NCBI RefSeq assembly: GCF_964340395.1
Contig: NC_135567.1
Coordinates: forward strand, 13,878,591 to 13,942,590
Length of the DNA: 64,000 nt
DNA from: Glandiceps talaboti
Taxonomy: Eukaryota; Hemichordata; Enteropneusta; Spengelidae
Direction of reading: 5' to 3'
Shown here: positions 11,531 through 23,927 of the stretch, piece after piece
Layout of the letters: every line of letters begins with the position of its first letter
Numbering within the stretch: the first letter of the stretch is position 1
Program-made: the position numbers and the translations under genes
Notes under the pieces: generated by a model
Seen by the model: only the letters and a program-made list of their open reading frames with translations
Database searches by the model: none
What the model was told of the DNA's origin: nothing

Positions 11531-14520
11531 ACTGTATGAGTCAGATTAAATAATAGATGTGTCAATTAGTAGTAGAGTGTAGTTATTTTTAGTTTTCGCA
11601 TGACTTAATATTCAGTAATAAATGTCAATTTAAATCTAAGTTGACACAATATGTTTTATATTTGTCACACTACAGGCATTAGAGAGTGGATTTAAGTTGG
11701 CGTTAAACATTCTACATTTGCTGTACTACACACTATTGTGTACTCTGTCAATAATACAAAGTTTCAATTTCATATTTCTCCGTAATCGCTAGACTGTAAG
11801 ATATGTCATGTTGTACCGCCCTCGCTGGCCTCCTCTCTCTCTTGTGACCGATGTGTGAGGGCGCCCCATCATGGCGTACCCTACAGAATACGTACTTGCA
11901 TAAAAGAAACAATCACTTATATTTGACACAGAATGAATGTAGTTTACACTGGCTATGGTCTTCTAACAGCTAAGGATAAGGAATCGAAGAGGGGAGGGTG
12001 AAGAAGGGAGGGTGAAGAAGGGAGTATAGAGGGGAGGGAACGTGAGGAGAACAAGTGAAACTCTACTTCACAGCCATAATTCTTTATATAAAATCAGTCT
12101 GGTTGCCTCATCTAATATTGAACAAATTGGTTTGTTTTACACTGGCATTCCTTTCTATAAACATCCAAGGGAAGAGGGGAGGGTACGAAGGAAAAGGGAG
12201 GGTGGAGGGGAGGGTGACAGATTGAACTCAACATCCCCTCCAGTTATATACCGGTATCTGTGTCAGAGGCTTGCAATCATTTAATCTGTTCTCAATTATT
12301 ACATAAGTTCTTTCTTGAACCCAAATTCTGTGCTGATATCTCGAAAGCTGTTCATCAGATCATAAAGTGGAACTTCTAGCATTGTCTTTTTTGAGACGTA
12401 CTATATAACGTTGACTGAAATGTCAGAAATACAAAATGGCGTCAAGTACATAAATTTCTAAATCAATTAGTAGTAACAATATTATCCCAATCAATGCTAA
12501 TGATATTGTTTGGTGCGTAGACAAATTAAGTGATATTTATTGAAGAAAACTCTTTCAGTCTATAATTGTGTTTGCCATTGATTTTTGTCGGCTAATTTGT
12601 ACTACTATTTTTTGAAACTGATACAGAAAATCGTACGATAACAGTATTAATTACTTTTTGTCAAATGCTTCAATTTGTGTCAAAATATTTTTGATGAAAT
12701 TGTTCAAAAAAGAATACAGTGTCATATCTAGAAGTGGTATATGAATGTTGAAATGCTACAAGAAATTTATCAAAAGTTGAGAGCACAATGTGTTATTAAC
12801 CTCTTTTATGATAAACTAGAAAGTTAACGCCAAAATTTGTTCATAAAAATTGTCGTATTTTTGAAAATTTTGGTGCAGCTGCCCTTCATTTTACACACAA
12901 ATCATAGAAAACATCCCCATTTATAGATCTGCAACAAAATTTAGGTTGAAATTTTCCAGCTTGAAAAACAAAATTGTCGTACTTTCCAAAAATTTTGTCA
13001 CGTCTTGACTTCATTTTAGAGTGAAATTAAAGGAAAACCCTTCACTAAATAACACATACCAAAATTTAGGTTTAAATTCATCAAATTTATGAGAAATTTT
13101 CACAAATAAAGTGTCTATTTTACTTCACATTGAGATGTTCTCGTCATGTAAAGCTTGGCAGGTGGCCATTGTTTGTGTAGTGGATTACTTATGTAGCTCA
13201 TCATGTTATTGAAATATGAATAAAATGAAAATATTAATATAGTGGTGTCATTATCATTCATAGCTATTCAGTAATAATTTCTGTATTGTCATAGCCATAA
13301 AATAGAGTAATTTATTGATTTTTATGTAGTGAGTCAGTTGTGTGGATTAAACTCTGTTTAGTTATCAAGCTGAGTGTTCTTTTAAACCCAAAATGACTTT
13401 CATCGTATGTGCGTGTAAAATAGAGGCCAGTTATTAAAACTGAAATGTCACTCACCTCAACAAAAAGCTGACTACCTTTGCTACATTTTATTGTCTGGCT
13501 AGAAAAAAATCTTACAATTAACACTTATCGAAGTAATTATGTTTTCCTTGTGATAAACAAAGTCTGACTAGATATACAGCACATTAAAATGTTTTATTGT
13601 GAGCTCGCCAGTGCTGGTAGCTTGCTGATACCATGACCAGACAAGCCAAAAGAGATATCAATTTTCACAGACGACTTTCATCAACAGTTTTGCACGTTGT
13701 CTACAGTATGTCTGCAAAGCCAATGCCATGATCATCTCGCTGGTTCTGTAATGGGATGAGTTGAACTTTGACCTCATAAATATGCATAAAACTTTTCCAC
13801 AAACATGACAGATGACTTCTATCAATATAAATGTACCAGGTCAGATGAGGACAAACTTGGTTGGTGTCGTGTTGTCTGTGAAATTTACACAATTCGAACT
13901 TGGGTAGTCGTCAACAACAGTGATGATGATCGTGATTATCGTACCGTAGCTGTCGTCGACAGACTTATTTGAGTTGTAATGAATTTGTCAAATTGACATT
14001 TTGGATTCAATGTCTGAGACGTTGAGCCGTCGAATCTATTCAAATTCTCAAAAGGTATTTGCGGCCCTAAATTAAATTTTTCCCCTTAACTTCAGATTTT
14101 CGTCAAGCATTTAATATCTTGAACTAAAGAATCAACTCAGATACTTATAAGGTTTTTGGAGCACTGAATTAATTGTTGCTCGCAACTTCAGATCTCCATC
14201 AAGTGGTTAATATCTTGAGCTGTCGAATCAATCTAGATCCAATACAGCTTATCTGCAACCTTTCACTAACAGGTACTTGTGTACAGCCAAAATGGAGACG
14301 TAAAAGTTTTTAACAATTTTATTTCAAATTGTCACTTTAAAATCCAAATTTTGATGCCAATTCTTATAAAAGTATCATTTTACATGATATCTGTCTCAAA
14401 TAAAGTTGTATATTGTTGTATATTTTATATTTATAAATTATATATATATTTTATATTTATAAATTATATAATATTGTCACTTTTAGACCAAAATTTTGGC
14501 CTCAATAATTAAAAATTCCT
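11530..14520. other. AT-rich non-coding stretch with two G-rich purine tracts
   Basis: Holds purine tracts with several GGG runs at 11991-12052 and 12171-12225 (potential quadruplexes on the + strand). The two tracts resemble each other. Elsewhere only AT-rich sequence with repeated AAAATTTTG phrases is seen, apart from the microexon candidate at 13456-13498. Confidence 0.5.
13456..13498 (-). CDS. Candidate minus-strand microexon
   Basis: 43 nt on the minus strand bounded by a good acceptor (GATTTTTTTCTAG) and a perfect donor (GAG|GTGAGT). Only one frame is open, giving QTIKCSKGSQLFVE. It lies between the minus-strand candidates at 10.4 and 20.1 kb, but its end phase does not match the start phase of the 10.4-kb exon directly. 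Could be chance. Confidence 0.2.
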
Positions 14521-15260
14521 TTCAATAAAACAGATTCATAAGGGGTTAGTTCTATCTAAAATTATGTTGAGGTGTGTCAGACAGTAACAAAAAAAATGTT
14601 ATTTGATGTTTAATTTTGACAGAAAATGACAAACTATTAAAATGGTCAACAAAATTTTGAGACAGATTGTTTCAGAAAGGTTAATTGTATGATTTTAATC
14701 TAAAATTAAGTTGAGATGTTCCAAAAAGTTACAAAAAACATCAAATTTATTGATGTTTAATTTTGACAGAAAATGATAAACTATTAAATGGGCGACAAAA
14801 TTTTTGTGACAAGTTGTCTTAGAAAGGTTAATTCTATGATTTGATGTTTAATTTTGACAAGAAATTACAAAACTATTAAAATGGTCAACAAAATTTTGAG
14901 ACAGATTGTTTTAGAAAGGTTATTTGTATGATTTTAATCTAAAATTAAGGTAGATGTGCCAAAATGTTACAAAAAACATCAAATTTATTGTTATTTAATT
15001 TTGACAGGAAACGACAAACTATGAAATTAGTCAACAAAATTTGAAATTGATTGTTTAAGAAGGTTTATTTGTATGATTTCTGTCTAAAAGCAAGTGGAAA
15101 TGTGTCAAAAAGTTTTTCAAAAAACATAAAATTTGTTCAATAATTTTAATGGGAAAGTATTTTTTATGGAATAGTGAACAAAAAACTTGACATAGAATTA
15201 TCTAGAAAGTATATTTGTATCATTTAAGTCTAAAAGTTGAAATGTGTAAAAACGAAAAAC
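14520..15260. repeat. Diverged tandem repeat, about 110-150 bp, about five units
   Basis: Units share TTTAATTTTGACAG.AAATGACAAACTATTAAA, GTCAACAAAATTTTGAGACAGATTG, AGAAAGGTTA.TTGTATGATTT.AATCTAAAATTAAG. Same family of phrases as 11.0-11.5 kb. Confidence 0.7.
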
Positions 15261-15399
15261 TCGTAATCTTGATGTAAGATTAACAGGAAAAAATTAGAAC
15301 ACTAAAGAAGTGAAGTTGAATTTTTTCATCTCTGCTTCAGACATCCTTTTAGTGTGTGAAGTCTTTAATCTGTAAGATATGATATGTGTTGTTCTGCAG

Positions 15400-16015
15400 A
15401 TGTGAGTGATGTCTGATGGGGCAACACGACACATATCGTACAAACTACAAGATCTTGTGCCTAGAACAATCTCAAATTTACTTAGAACCCAACATGACAT
15501 CACCTTAGCATCACAACACACCAATGTATCTTACAGCGTATGAGATCTCCTGCCTAGAATCAATCGCAAATTTATTTAAATCCCAAAATAAAGTCATCGT
15601 AAGAGCACGACACATTGTCGTTACAGTCTCCGAGATGTCATGCCTAGAACCAACTGCGACAGTTTAATTTAGAACCCAATATGAAGTCATCTTTATAGTG
15701 TCAAATTATTTTATTGACTACAATATATCGTGTGTAGAATCGAACTCGACCCTACAGACTTATTCAGACCTCGAAAACAAATCATGTTAGGAGCACGACG
15801 ATGTCAGCGCAACACGTCACCGTGTCATATATCCTAGAATCAATCTCACCACTTCAGAATCCGAACTGAAGTTGTCATAGCACGACACATCTTACAGCCT
15901 CTAAGATCTCATCCTAGAATCAATCTCGCCACTTGAAATTTACTTAGAACCCGAAATGAAGTCTTCTTAGTGTCACCGATTTACCACACCTGTGACTTCT
16001 TAAGAGCGTGAATCA
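15400..16015. repeat. Diverged tandem repeat, about 110-130 bp
   Basis: Five to six units share GAGATCTC.TGCCTAGAATCAATCTCGC, ATTTA.TTAGAACCC.A.ATGAAGTCATC, and TTAG.AGCACGACACAT. Spacing is irregular. Confidence 0.65.
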
Positions 16016-16030
16016 ATCTCGCGAACATCT

Positions 16031-16430
16031 GAGCTCTTCCGCAAAGACTGTCTCATCCTCACTAGTGAAGAAACTGAGGAAGCACTTGATCGGAAATTAA
16101 AAATGAGGGGATCAAAGAGACAGGTCACAGATGTCGGTAAGAAGTTACCGGAAATAATAACGAATCAGCACTGCAGTATATATTACATGCACTAGTGAAC
16201 TGACTTCAAATATCACATCTCTGCTTAATACAGACATTACTAAATACTCGACTAGAAACCATCCATCCATGCCACACAGGCTGTATCCAGGAGTCTGGAT
16301 GTGGTTGCTGGGAGACGACTTGTCTACTGTATCAATGAAGTGTCTCCACAACATCCCAGGTGATGGAACGATGCTAACACCTGTGAAGGACAAGGAAATA
16401 CCAGTCATCAATTTAAGCAACTTTTCATAC
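16031..16430 (+). CDS. Candidate coding relic on + strand, two in-frame blocks
   Basis: Block 1 (16031-16136) reads ELFRKDCLILTSEETEEAL then DRKLKMRGSKRQVTDV and ends at G|GTAAGA. Block 2, open from about 16177 to a TAA near 16430, reads TSELTSNITSLLNTDITKY and HRLYPGVWMWLLGDD, ending INLSNFSY. Removing the 40-nt GT-AG segment between them keeps one frame. Codon choice and composition look more coding-like than the flanking repeats. A 276-bp minus-strand ORF overlaps block 2. I do not recognise a family; a pseudogene or an old transposon ORF are alternatives. Confidence 0.3.
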
Positions 16431-16432
16431 TA

Positions 16433-16500
16433 ATTTACATATTACTGATTTGCATATCACTAATTTACATATCACTAATCTACATATCACATAATTGCAC
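16433..16500. repeat. Short 17-bp tandem repeat
   Basis: About four copies of (A)CTAATTTACATATCAC with small changes. Confidence 0.8.
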
Positions 16501-17189
16501 ATCATTTGCATTTTAAATAATTTTTAAGCCCAGATTTGTGTTGTTGTTTGAAGCTTTGGGTATGAAGTCCTGCTTGAGTACTTTTACTATGAACAAAACC
16601 AAAAAATTTTCATGCCAAAAATTTTGAACAAATTCAAATTTTTGTAATTTTGTTAAATGAAAAACAACACATCATTTCAATATCATAAATGTAGGGTTTT
16701 TTCCGGTACTTTCTGCTACATTTTGGCGAAAAAATGAAAACGTTTGAGAAAACTTTTGGGAACTGACTCTTTCGAAAACTGTCAGTCGGTTATGAGAGTC
16801 TGAAAACTGAAAAGAGAATGATCGAACCACATTCTGGTACTTGCATTTCTAATTTCTCCTTTCCTATTATGCCTCATGAGGGCGCTGCTTTCAGATCGGA
16901 CTATACTTCTGAAGTTTCAACCTTGTATTGTCAATGGTGGAGGCCATTTTGCTCAGTAGACAAAATCTCTTCATGTTTTTGGGTGGTCTAACTTTTTCTG
17001 CTGATATGAAATGAAGATTTCAAATGTTTCTATTGAATTGGAATGTTGTATTACGGATTATCTGCGTAATCTGGTATAATTCTGTGGTGGGTTTTTTGTG
17101 TTAGTTCTTTTCCTTGAAATTAGCATTTGTATGCTATAATCCAATTAAATGAAGCAATGATTCTAAATCAGATATTTTACTCAAAATGT

Positions 17190-17480
17190 CACCAGATTTT
17201 ATCTACTTTCTGAGTACATTTGATGTGTAGTACATGTTTGTGTCAAACTCAGCATTTACTACTGTGGAATGATCGGTTTCGACAAGCTGGCAAACTATCA
17301 ATAGATTTTGTCTACTTTCTAAAGTACATTTGATGTTTATTACAAGTTGATGTTGAACTTGAAGCATTTACTACTGGCACTTTTGACAAGATTGTCAATA
17401 GATTTTATCTGTATTTGATGTTAAGTACATGTTTGTGTCAAACTCGGCATTTTACTACTGTGGAAAGTTCAGTTTCGACA
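17190..17480. repeat. Tandem repeat, about 105-120 bp, three units
   Basis: Units share GTACATTTGATGT.TAGTACATG, GTCAAACTC.GCATTTACTACTG, and TTTCGACA..CT..CAATAGATTTT. The rest of 16.5-18.0 kb is plain AT-rich sequence; an AGGGCGCTGCT phrase occurs near 16880. Confidence 0.7.
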
Positions 17481-18013
17481 GCCTACAATAGAAGAAAACT
17501 AAATTTTTTAGAGACCTTGTAAGTTGGTACTGAAGAAATTTAGGGTCAAGTCAGGTCATGAGAAAACAGAATCTGCAAAAACCTGACGTGAATTATCTCA
17601 AGATCTTCAACATTTTTGACAGAGGGGAATTTCCTTGCATAGGAAATATAATTTCCTTTCTTCTTGAAGTACGTGCCTAAATAATGTTATGATAGACTTG
17701 ATTCCATTTACCCCCCTCTAGGGTCAATTGAAAAGTGTTGAATGAATACACCAAGATTAGGGGTTCTGGTTTGACCTCTGACCTCAGTAGTTGAGAAACC
17801 TACTTGAAAAAATTACAAAAATAGAAACTAGATGAAAAGATTATAAGTTGCTATTTTGACATAAAATTCTTGTGATAAATTTAGTTTAAAAATTGGAAGT
17901 TATTTTACCTCCGACAGTGAAATATTTTGGTAGTTAAAGTTTTATCAAGATACCAGCTAAAATGATTGAAGGTCACTATTTTGACGTCAAAATTTGTGAG
18001 CAAGAATTTTAGT

Positions 18014-18226
18014 TTAACCCTTTCATGACTAGAGACGAGTTTTAAATAATATGGGGACCCAATTTATATGAATATTTTCATAATTACAATAATATTACTT
18101 TATTAGGAAGTAACATTTCATTAATTCCAGTCTAAAATGAAGTTGATATATGCCAAAAACTTACATAAAACAAGAATTTTGTCCCAACAATTTTGGCGGG
18201 AATGTTTTCAGTATTGAAGGGGTTAA
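18014..18226 (+). mobile_element. TTAA-flanked 213-bp MITE, copy 1
   Basis: Begins TTAACCCTTTCATGAC and ends GTATTGAAGGGGTTAA, so the ends are imperfect inverted repeats flanked by TTAA. This is the target and end type of piggyBac-like elements. Same length as copy 2 and nearly identical to it. Confidence 0.75.
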
Positions 18227-19620
18227 AGGAAAATTAGAAAGCTTTTTCACCTATGACCTCTGACTAGATTTTAGAGATACGGATCAGATTAGGGTGAAAG
18301 TTAAAATGTGAAAAAAGTTGTCTGGTAAAATATGGTGTGGATCAAATGAATAATTCTATGTTATGCTTATGTCCGCTGATATGATAACAGTAAAGTAAGA
18401 ACCTGGGATTGAAACCCTGGCCTTTAATATATTTTGTCAAGTTCAATAATTTTAGTCCAGACTGTATTTATTTGTAATTTTTTTTTACATGAAGGAATTA
18501 AATTTATTTCAGCAGATGACAAAAATGAGCTACACTTTCAAAGAAACATATGATACAAATATACGTAATACAAAATTAATTATTTTCAGATTTTTTACAT
18601 TTATAATTTTTCATAGTGACTAATCTGCAGAATTAGACCAAAATATTTCAAAATTTTGAGAAAAATTCAGAAATTTGAAAACTTGTATAGAGAGAACATG
18701 TAGTTAATTTGCATGATTTGGTCAATAGAGGGCGCTAGACATGATTGATGTAAAAGTGTACAAATGATACTTTGTAAATAGTTGTAATTCTTCTGGTGTA
18801 CTCAAAATTGTCAGATTTTTTTTCAGATTTTGAGCTTTAATTAAACAATAATAGCTATTTGTCAAAAATCCAAAAAATACAATCTTATTTTCAAAATATA
18901 TTGTCAGTTTTCACAAGATTCCTTAATTTTGTAGTACATGTAATTTTGGTAGTACCGGTACATGTAATTTATAGAAAGGAGAAACTAAGTTTTTTTCCCT
19001 GTGGTTCCTCACTAAAATTGTAGAAATCTATATGCAATCTAACCAGCTTGGAAGGGTTGCCAGATTTTGCCAAAACACATTATTTTTACCTACTAACTGT
19101 TAAGAGTGGCATTTCATTTGTACCTCCCTCTTTTCATAATAAAGTTGGTCTAAAAATAAAAAGAACAATGGGGGTCGTACCATAACTTGACAAAAGTGTG
19201 GGTTGGAAGGGTTAAGTGAACTTTTTGTAACAACAATGTTGGTGTTTAGATCTTTTTTAGAATGTCTACATGTATGTATGTTATTTCAAACCAACAATAA
19301 CATTTGGACGGAAATGTCCACCCATGCATGTCAGACAAGTTGTATACATGCACAACAATGTGTGTACGACAATGTGTTTGTTTCAATGGTATTGTTCACC
19401 AAATATTTTCATTTTTCACCAAAAATGATGAAAAAATCAGAGATTTTTACCAAATTTTGTGATAGTTATGTGATACATTTTCTCATTGCCCTAAATTGAG
19501 TGAGGAAATTACAAAAAATTTCAAAATTTGAATGTTTTTTTTTTTTGGTGGGAAATAGTTCTGCTGTAGTCCATAACAACATTGTTGAAGCGAAAACTCA
19601 GGAATGTCCCTGTCATACTC
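18226..19620. other. AT-rich non-coding stretch
   Basis: No exon or repeat family is evident beyond AAAATTTTGA-type phrases; an AGAGGGCGCTAG phrase occurs near 18727. The 98-codon open frame at 19203 has no coding character. Confidence 0.45.
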
Positions 19621-19965
19621 AAGCAGTGTTTTTGCAAAAGTTTTAGAACCCTGGTAACAGAGAGGGTGAAATCTGGTAAAATTTACAGTTTCCTATACAT
19701 TCAGTGTTTTTACAAAAGTTTTAGAATCCTGGTAACAGAGAGGGTGAAATCTGGTAAAATTTACAGTTTCCTATACATTCAGTGTTTTTACTAAGGTTTT
19801 AGAACCCTGGTAACAGAGAGGGGTGAAATCTGGTAAAATTTACAGTTATACATATACACAGTGTTTTTACAAATGTTTTAGAACCCTGGTAACAGAGAGA
19901 TGGTGAAATTTGGTAAAATTTACAGTTTCCAATATATTCAGTGTTTTTACTAAGGTATAGAAAAC
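19620..19965. repeat. 78-80-bp minisatellite, five units
   Basis: CAGTGTTTTTAC landmarks fall at 19624, 19702, 19780, 19858 and 19938. Units include TTTTAGAACCCTGGTAACAG and GGTGAAATCTGGTAAAATTT. A single inverted relative lies at about 33295-33350. Confidence 0.88.
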
Positions 19966-20113
19966 TAAATTTTATCTGATTTTCCCCTCTCTGTTATCAA
20001 GGTCCTAAAAATTAGTAAAATATTCTGTATTTATAACACAGTTGTTGAAACTTTGGTAGAAATTCCAACATTGTTTTTTCAAGGCACTCCTCAGAACAGA
20101 ACTAAAGCTCAGT

Positions 20114-20395
20114 TTAAACTTCCATAAAGTCATTCACCGACAAAGTATCTTTAGTCACAAACATTGGCAAAATAAATTTGTCTGAAAACCCTGATGAAAA
20201 CATTTCAAATATTTGTTGACCTGAAATAACTCCTGTGACTCCAAAGATTGTTTTCTTAAATTCCTCTCTATAAATTATGACCCCAGTACTTGTCCTCAGC
20301 TCATGTTGTCCGAGTTCTTCTGGTAACCATGACAACAATTGGAACAATGACAGTCTGCCCGCATTGTGTTCGTTAACTATGTCATCAAAAGTTGT
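20114..20395 (-). CDS. Candidate minus-strand exon, hypothetical protein
   Basis: Open minus-strand frame reading FDDIVNEHNAGRLSLFQLLS, then ELGQHELRTSTGVIIYREEF, ISGQQIFEMFSSGF and ILPMFVTKDTLSVNDFMEV before TAA. Amino-acid composition and codon choice look coding. No strong acceptor precedes it; a possible donor (TCG|GTGAAT) lies before the stop. The IxPxFVTK phrase loosely recalls HPS4, but that is far too little for a call. May be an exon or a pseudogene piece. Confidence 0.3.
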   Translation of the reverse strand, partial: TTFDDIVNEHNAGRLSLFQLLSWLPEELGQHELRTSTGVIIYREEFKKTIFGVTGVISGQQIFEMFSSGFSDKFILPMFVTKDTLSVNDFMEV

Positions 20396-20743
20396 TTATC
20401 TGAACACCTAAATATTATTTCACTTATACTTGGTGATGCATCATGGGAGTTACTACTGTCATGTGATTGCAGAAAAATTAAAAGCGTGAAATATTTGTGG
20501 CGTTCGATATTTTTTTTAACCCAAAATAATGTAAGACTCAGAAAATGTTAATTGTCAACTTTTGTTATTTTTAAGTCCCTCATGGAGTTTGTTGTTTGAT
20601 GTTTTTTTAAGAAATAGTTGACATAGCTCAGTAAAGTTATAGAAAGCTGAGCCATAGCGTTTATCGTCATGGCAACTTCATTAACATATTTAAATGTTAC
20701 ATGATGTCAAAGTAGTACTTGGCCACTAAATTACTACTTTGTC

Positions 20744-21588
20744 GTTCAGCAAGCAGGTAATTTTCAATATTTTAAGCAAAAAAAAAATTTATTTTGGTTT
20801 CAATCAGTTAAAAATCTTACATTCATGCCAAGTTTACTACAAATTTTCAAAACAAAATTGTCAAAATCTTTAAAAAATGTGACTTTATTTGAAATTGAAA
20901 AATAGTTGTTCGACAAGCATGGTGGCCATGTCACATCAATGAGCACACATCAAAATCAAATGTGTATTTACATAAACTCAGTAGTTTATCTTAGCCAAAA
21001 ATTTCCAAACCTTTGTCTAGAAATGTAGTGACAGTGTACAGACAGTGAGTTACGTAATGTCTATATTTGGTGAATTGGGACAGCAATGTAAAAAAGGGAT
21101 GTTTTTGTCCTTGTGTTGCGAGGCAGACAGAGTTGAAATCACTGGAAAATTTGCGACTTTTGTTTACTGTTTGAGGAAAGAAAGAATTGTTTAGGGGTAG
21201 ATAGAGTTCACTTCTCTGGAAAATACAGGACTTTTGTTTAAAAATAAAAGACTTGTTTGGGGACAGATAGGGTTCACTTTACTGGAAAATTGTGACTTTT
21301 TGTTTATTGTTTAAAAAATAAAGAAGGGTTGTTTTGTAATCGTTGTCAATCGAAGGTGAAATAACAACCCCTTTGAATTTTAAAGATGAGCTCATTGCTT
21401 TGACATGGCCACCATGCTTGTCGAACAGCTATTTTTCAATTTCAAATAAAAGCCACATTTTTAAAGATTTTGACAATTTTTTTTGAAAATTTGTGGTAAA
21501 CTTGGCATGAATGTAAGATTTTTATCAGATAGAAACCAAAATAAATTGTTTTTGCACTTAAAATTTAAAAATTACCTGCTTGCTGAAC
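20744..21588. mobile_element. 845-bp element with about 200-bp terminal inverted repeats
   Basis: The left arm (GTTCAGCAAGCAGGTAATTTT at its start, to GGTGGCCATGTCA and beyond near 20950) is the reverse complement of the right arm (about 21385 to GCTTGCTGAAC at 21588), with small differences. The interior (about 20951-21384) holds three roughly 75-bp tandem units with GACAGA.AGAGTT and CACT..CTGGAAAAT. No ORF of note. Long TIRs with a repetitive core fit a foldback-type element. Confidence 0.85.
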
Positions 21589-23020
21589 AACTTACGTCAA
21601 TTTTAAAAAGCAACGTTTTAAATTTTTTGACATTTATTTTTGAAAATTTTAGGTAAATTTATAGTAAGTTTGAAATTTCCTACAGATTGGAACCAAAATG
21701 AATAGTCATCACCATTAAAATTTTGAAAATTTTGGTCAATAACTATTCTCAAAAAAGTCCCTGACAATAAATATTCTTTGAAAGTCTGTTTTTTTGAAAA
21801 CTTTTGATTCAAAATTACAAAGGAAATTGTCGTCTGATGGAAATGTAGAAATTTCTGTGAAAACAGTTTTATCGGTCTTTTTATTTCTTAGAAATTTCTT
21901 TAAAACAATTAAAAACATTCAAATTTTGAGAACCTTTGAGATAAGGTTAAAATGATAAATGACGTCTGAAGGAAATAATGATGAGCTTGTCTCAGAATTT
22001 GTTGAAATTTCTTTTGTGGATGGACCTTGAAAATGGTAATATTATTCAGTTATATTTTCTCATAAATGCTGAAAAAAATTGTAAAAGTCTTTGTCTGTGT
22101 GTGTCGTCTGTCATTGTAAGAACTGAGTTATTATTTGTATTTATCCTGCCATCAAATGAAGAGACGTACATAAAATTGGAGGGCTTACGATTGAAATGTC
22201 ACCAGAAGGGCATATGTTAACTGTCAACGCAATAGTGCTGTTTCGAAATGTTTTACTGCCAGCGGTGCACGCTCATTTTAAGTAGGCCACAACCACTTCT
22301 GTTTCGCTGTTGTGATCGATTGCATTTGCAAAAGTGCATGCAGAAGCATGTGGGGCATGATCCAGCGAAAACACTTACAAGTTCCTGTCTTAGAAAGTAT
22401 GTACCTCTTATTGTATGTAATGTAGAGATAAGTTATATTCAGTGTTTCAACACAAAATTGTCTTGAGCAATATTGCGACGTCTGAGTTGTCAGTCCAAAA
22501 AAGCGTACGACAAGCCCTTGTTAACTCATTTGAAAGATTGATATAATTGTACATACAATGAGAAACTTTTTACTCACATTTTGTTTTATAAATTAAAAAT
22601 CCAAAATATACAATGTATACCCCATTCTCATCTATATGGCGACTTTAAGAACACTTTCAAAATTTCCTGAGTCAAAAAAAGTTTAAATAGCTTCACATTG
22701 TTGGTTCAGAACTAACCATTCAAAGGACCCATAAAATTTCCGGAGTCCAAAAAATTTGAAAATGGTTTCAGCGTTGTTTTAGAAGTAACTGAAAAGTGCC
22801 CAAGTCATGACATTACTGAAACTGTGAAAGCACTAAATCTTTAGAGGGCTCGTTAACACATATGTAGATATATGCATTTGGTTTGAATAGCTGTATTTAG
22901 AGCTGTTGATTGTGGAGTGAACCATAGCATTGTCTAGTCAAGTCACTGAAGTGTTGGCGGATGACAAGTAAAAGGGGTGGGCCGGGAACATCAAAGCGAT
23001 CTCATTAGTATAACAACTAC
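21589..23020. other. Non-coding stretch
   Basis: AT-rich. A palindromic-element end (CTCATCTATATGGCGACTTTAA) at 22628-22649 matches the ends of the 55.5-kb palindrome. A Cys/His-rich short frame near 22250-22370 is not convincing. Confidence 0.45.
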
Positions 23021-23141
23021 AATAGCAGACTGGCCTTCAAAACAGACTCACCCAGAGTAGGCCGATTCCACTCCTCTGCTTTCTCTTGACCCGTACGTTC
23101 AATCAACTGTTGCCGCTACTCGCGACCGAAACACTCGTCCC

Positions 23142-23213
23142 ATGCATCTAAACGATCAAGACGATTCTAACAATCGTATGATTTCACGGCGAGGAATCTC
23201 ATCTCATTTGAAA
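23142..23213 (+). CDS. Candidate alternative first exon of MCC (distal)
   Basis: ATG at 23142 begins 24 codons (MHLNDQDDSN...SSHLK) ending at AAA|GTAAGT, a near-perfect donor at 23214. The end is phase 0 and could splice to the phase-0 MCC exon at 48091 across about 24.9 kb. The 110 nt before the ATG are visibly richer in C and G than the surroundings and pyrimidine-rich, as expected of a 5'UTR. The peptide is not conserved with any MCC N-terminus I know. It could instead start a different + strand gene, or be chance. Confidence 0.4.
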
Positions 23214-23927
23214 GTAAGTAATGTATCGTTTATAAAAACTTGCTTTAGGGGTCTAAATCAGGTTCAGACTACTAAAATAATATTTAAGCTGTCTGCTAAG
23301 AAGTCATCCGCACCAGTGTTCAACTATGATTGATAAAATCTGACACGACCACGAACTCTTCTGCTCCTAAAACATCACAAAAGTTGCAATTCTTGTAAGT
23401 TGCAACATTTTAGGTGATTTATATACAGCTAGTTGTTACATGGTTAATCTTTGTTTAATATGTAGCAAGTATTTGTTACACTGTAACTGTTTTGTTTCCA
23501 TTAGAGATTGTAAAGACAATGTTTACAATTAAGCAGTATTGTTTTGACTATTGTTCCTCTAATAAGTTGTGAAAACTTGACTTGGCTTTGAACTTGCCGT
23601 TGAGTCTTTGTTCTTGATTGGATAAAAAGTCTTGGCATTCATTTAGCTTGAGTCAGCTGTAGATATATTCTGTGTAAACCTTTGCATGTGAAAGGAAACT
23701 TGCTCTGTCAGTACCGGTACGCAGGGTGGGGAGTAACTGAAAGATTTGCTGATAGTGAGGTCGACACTCTGCTGTATTTGTATCAAAACAGACGTGGTGC
23801 AACAACGGTTTCTTCAAAGATCGCTCGATGTTGACATATTGGGGATAACATCTTGACAAGTGTTCGAAAGTGTTTATTTGTAAATAAGGGTCCACTTGTA
23901 TCTTAAGTGAAAACTGTGTTTTGAGCC

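Noticed and set aside
13701-13892. Minus-strand CHVCGK phrase resembling a C2H2 finger
   Set aside because: The downstream His spacing is wrong and the neighbouring frames shift; at best a relic.
22248-22466. Cys/His-rich ORF suggestive of a zinc finger (CQRCTL...CDRLHLQKC)
   Set aside because: Spacing does not match C2H2, PHD or RING rules and no splice or start context supports it.
23653-23895. 80-codon minus ORF
   Set aside because: The DNA is a diverged copy of the adjacent 24010-24180 segment, so it is a repeat rather than a gene.
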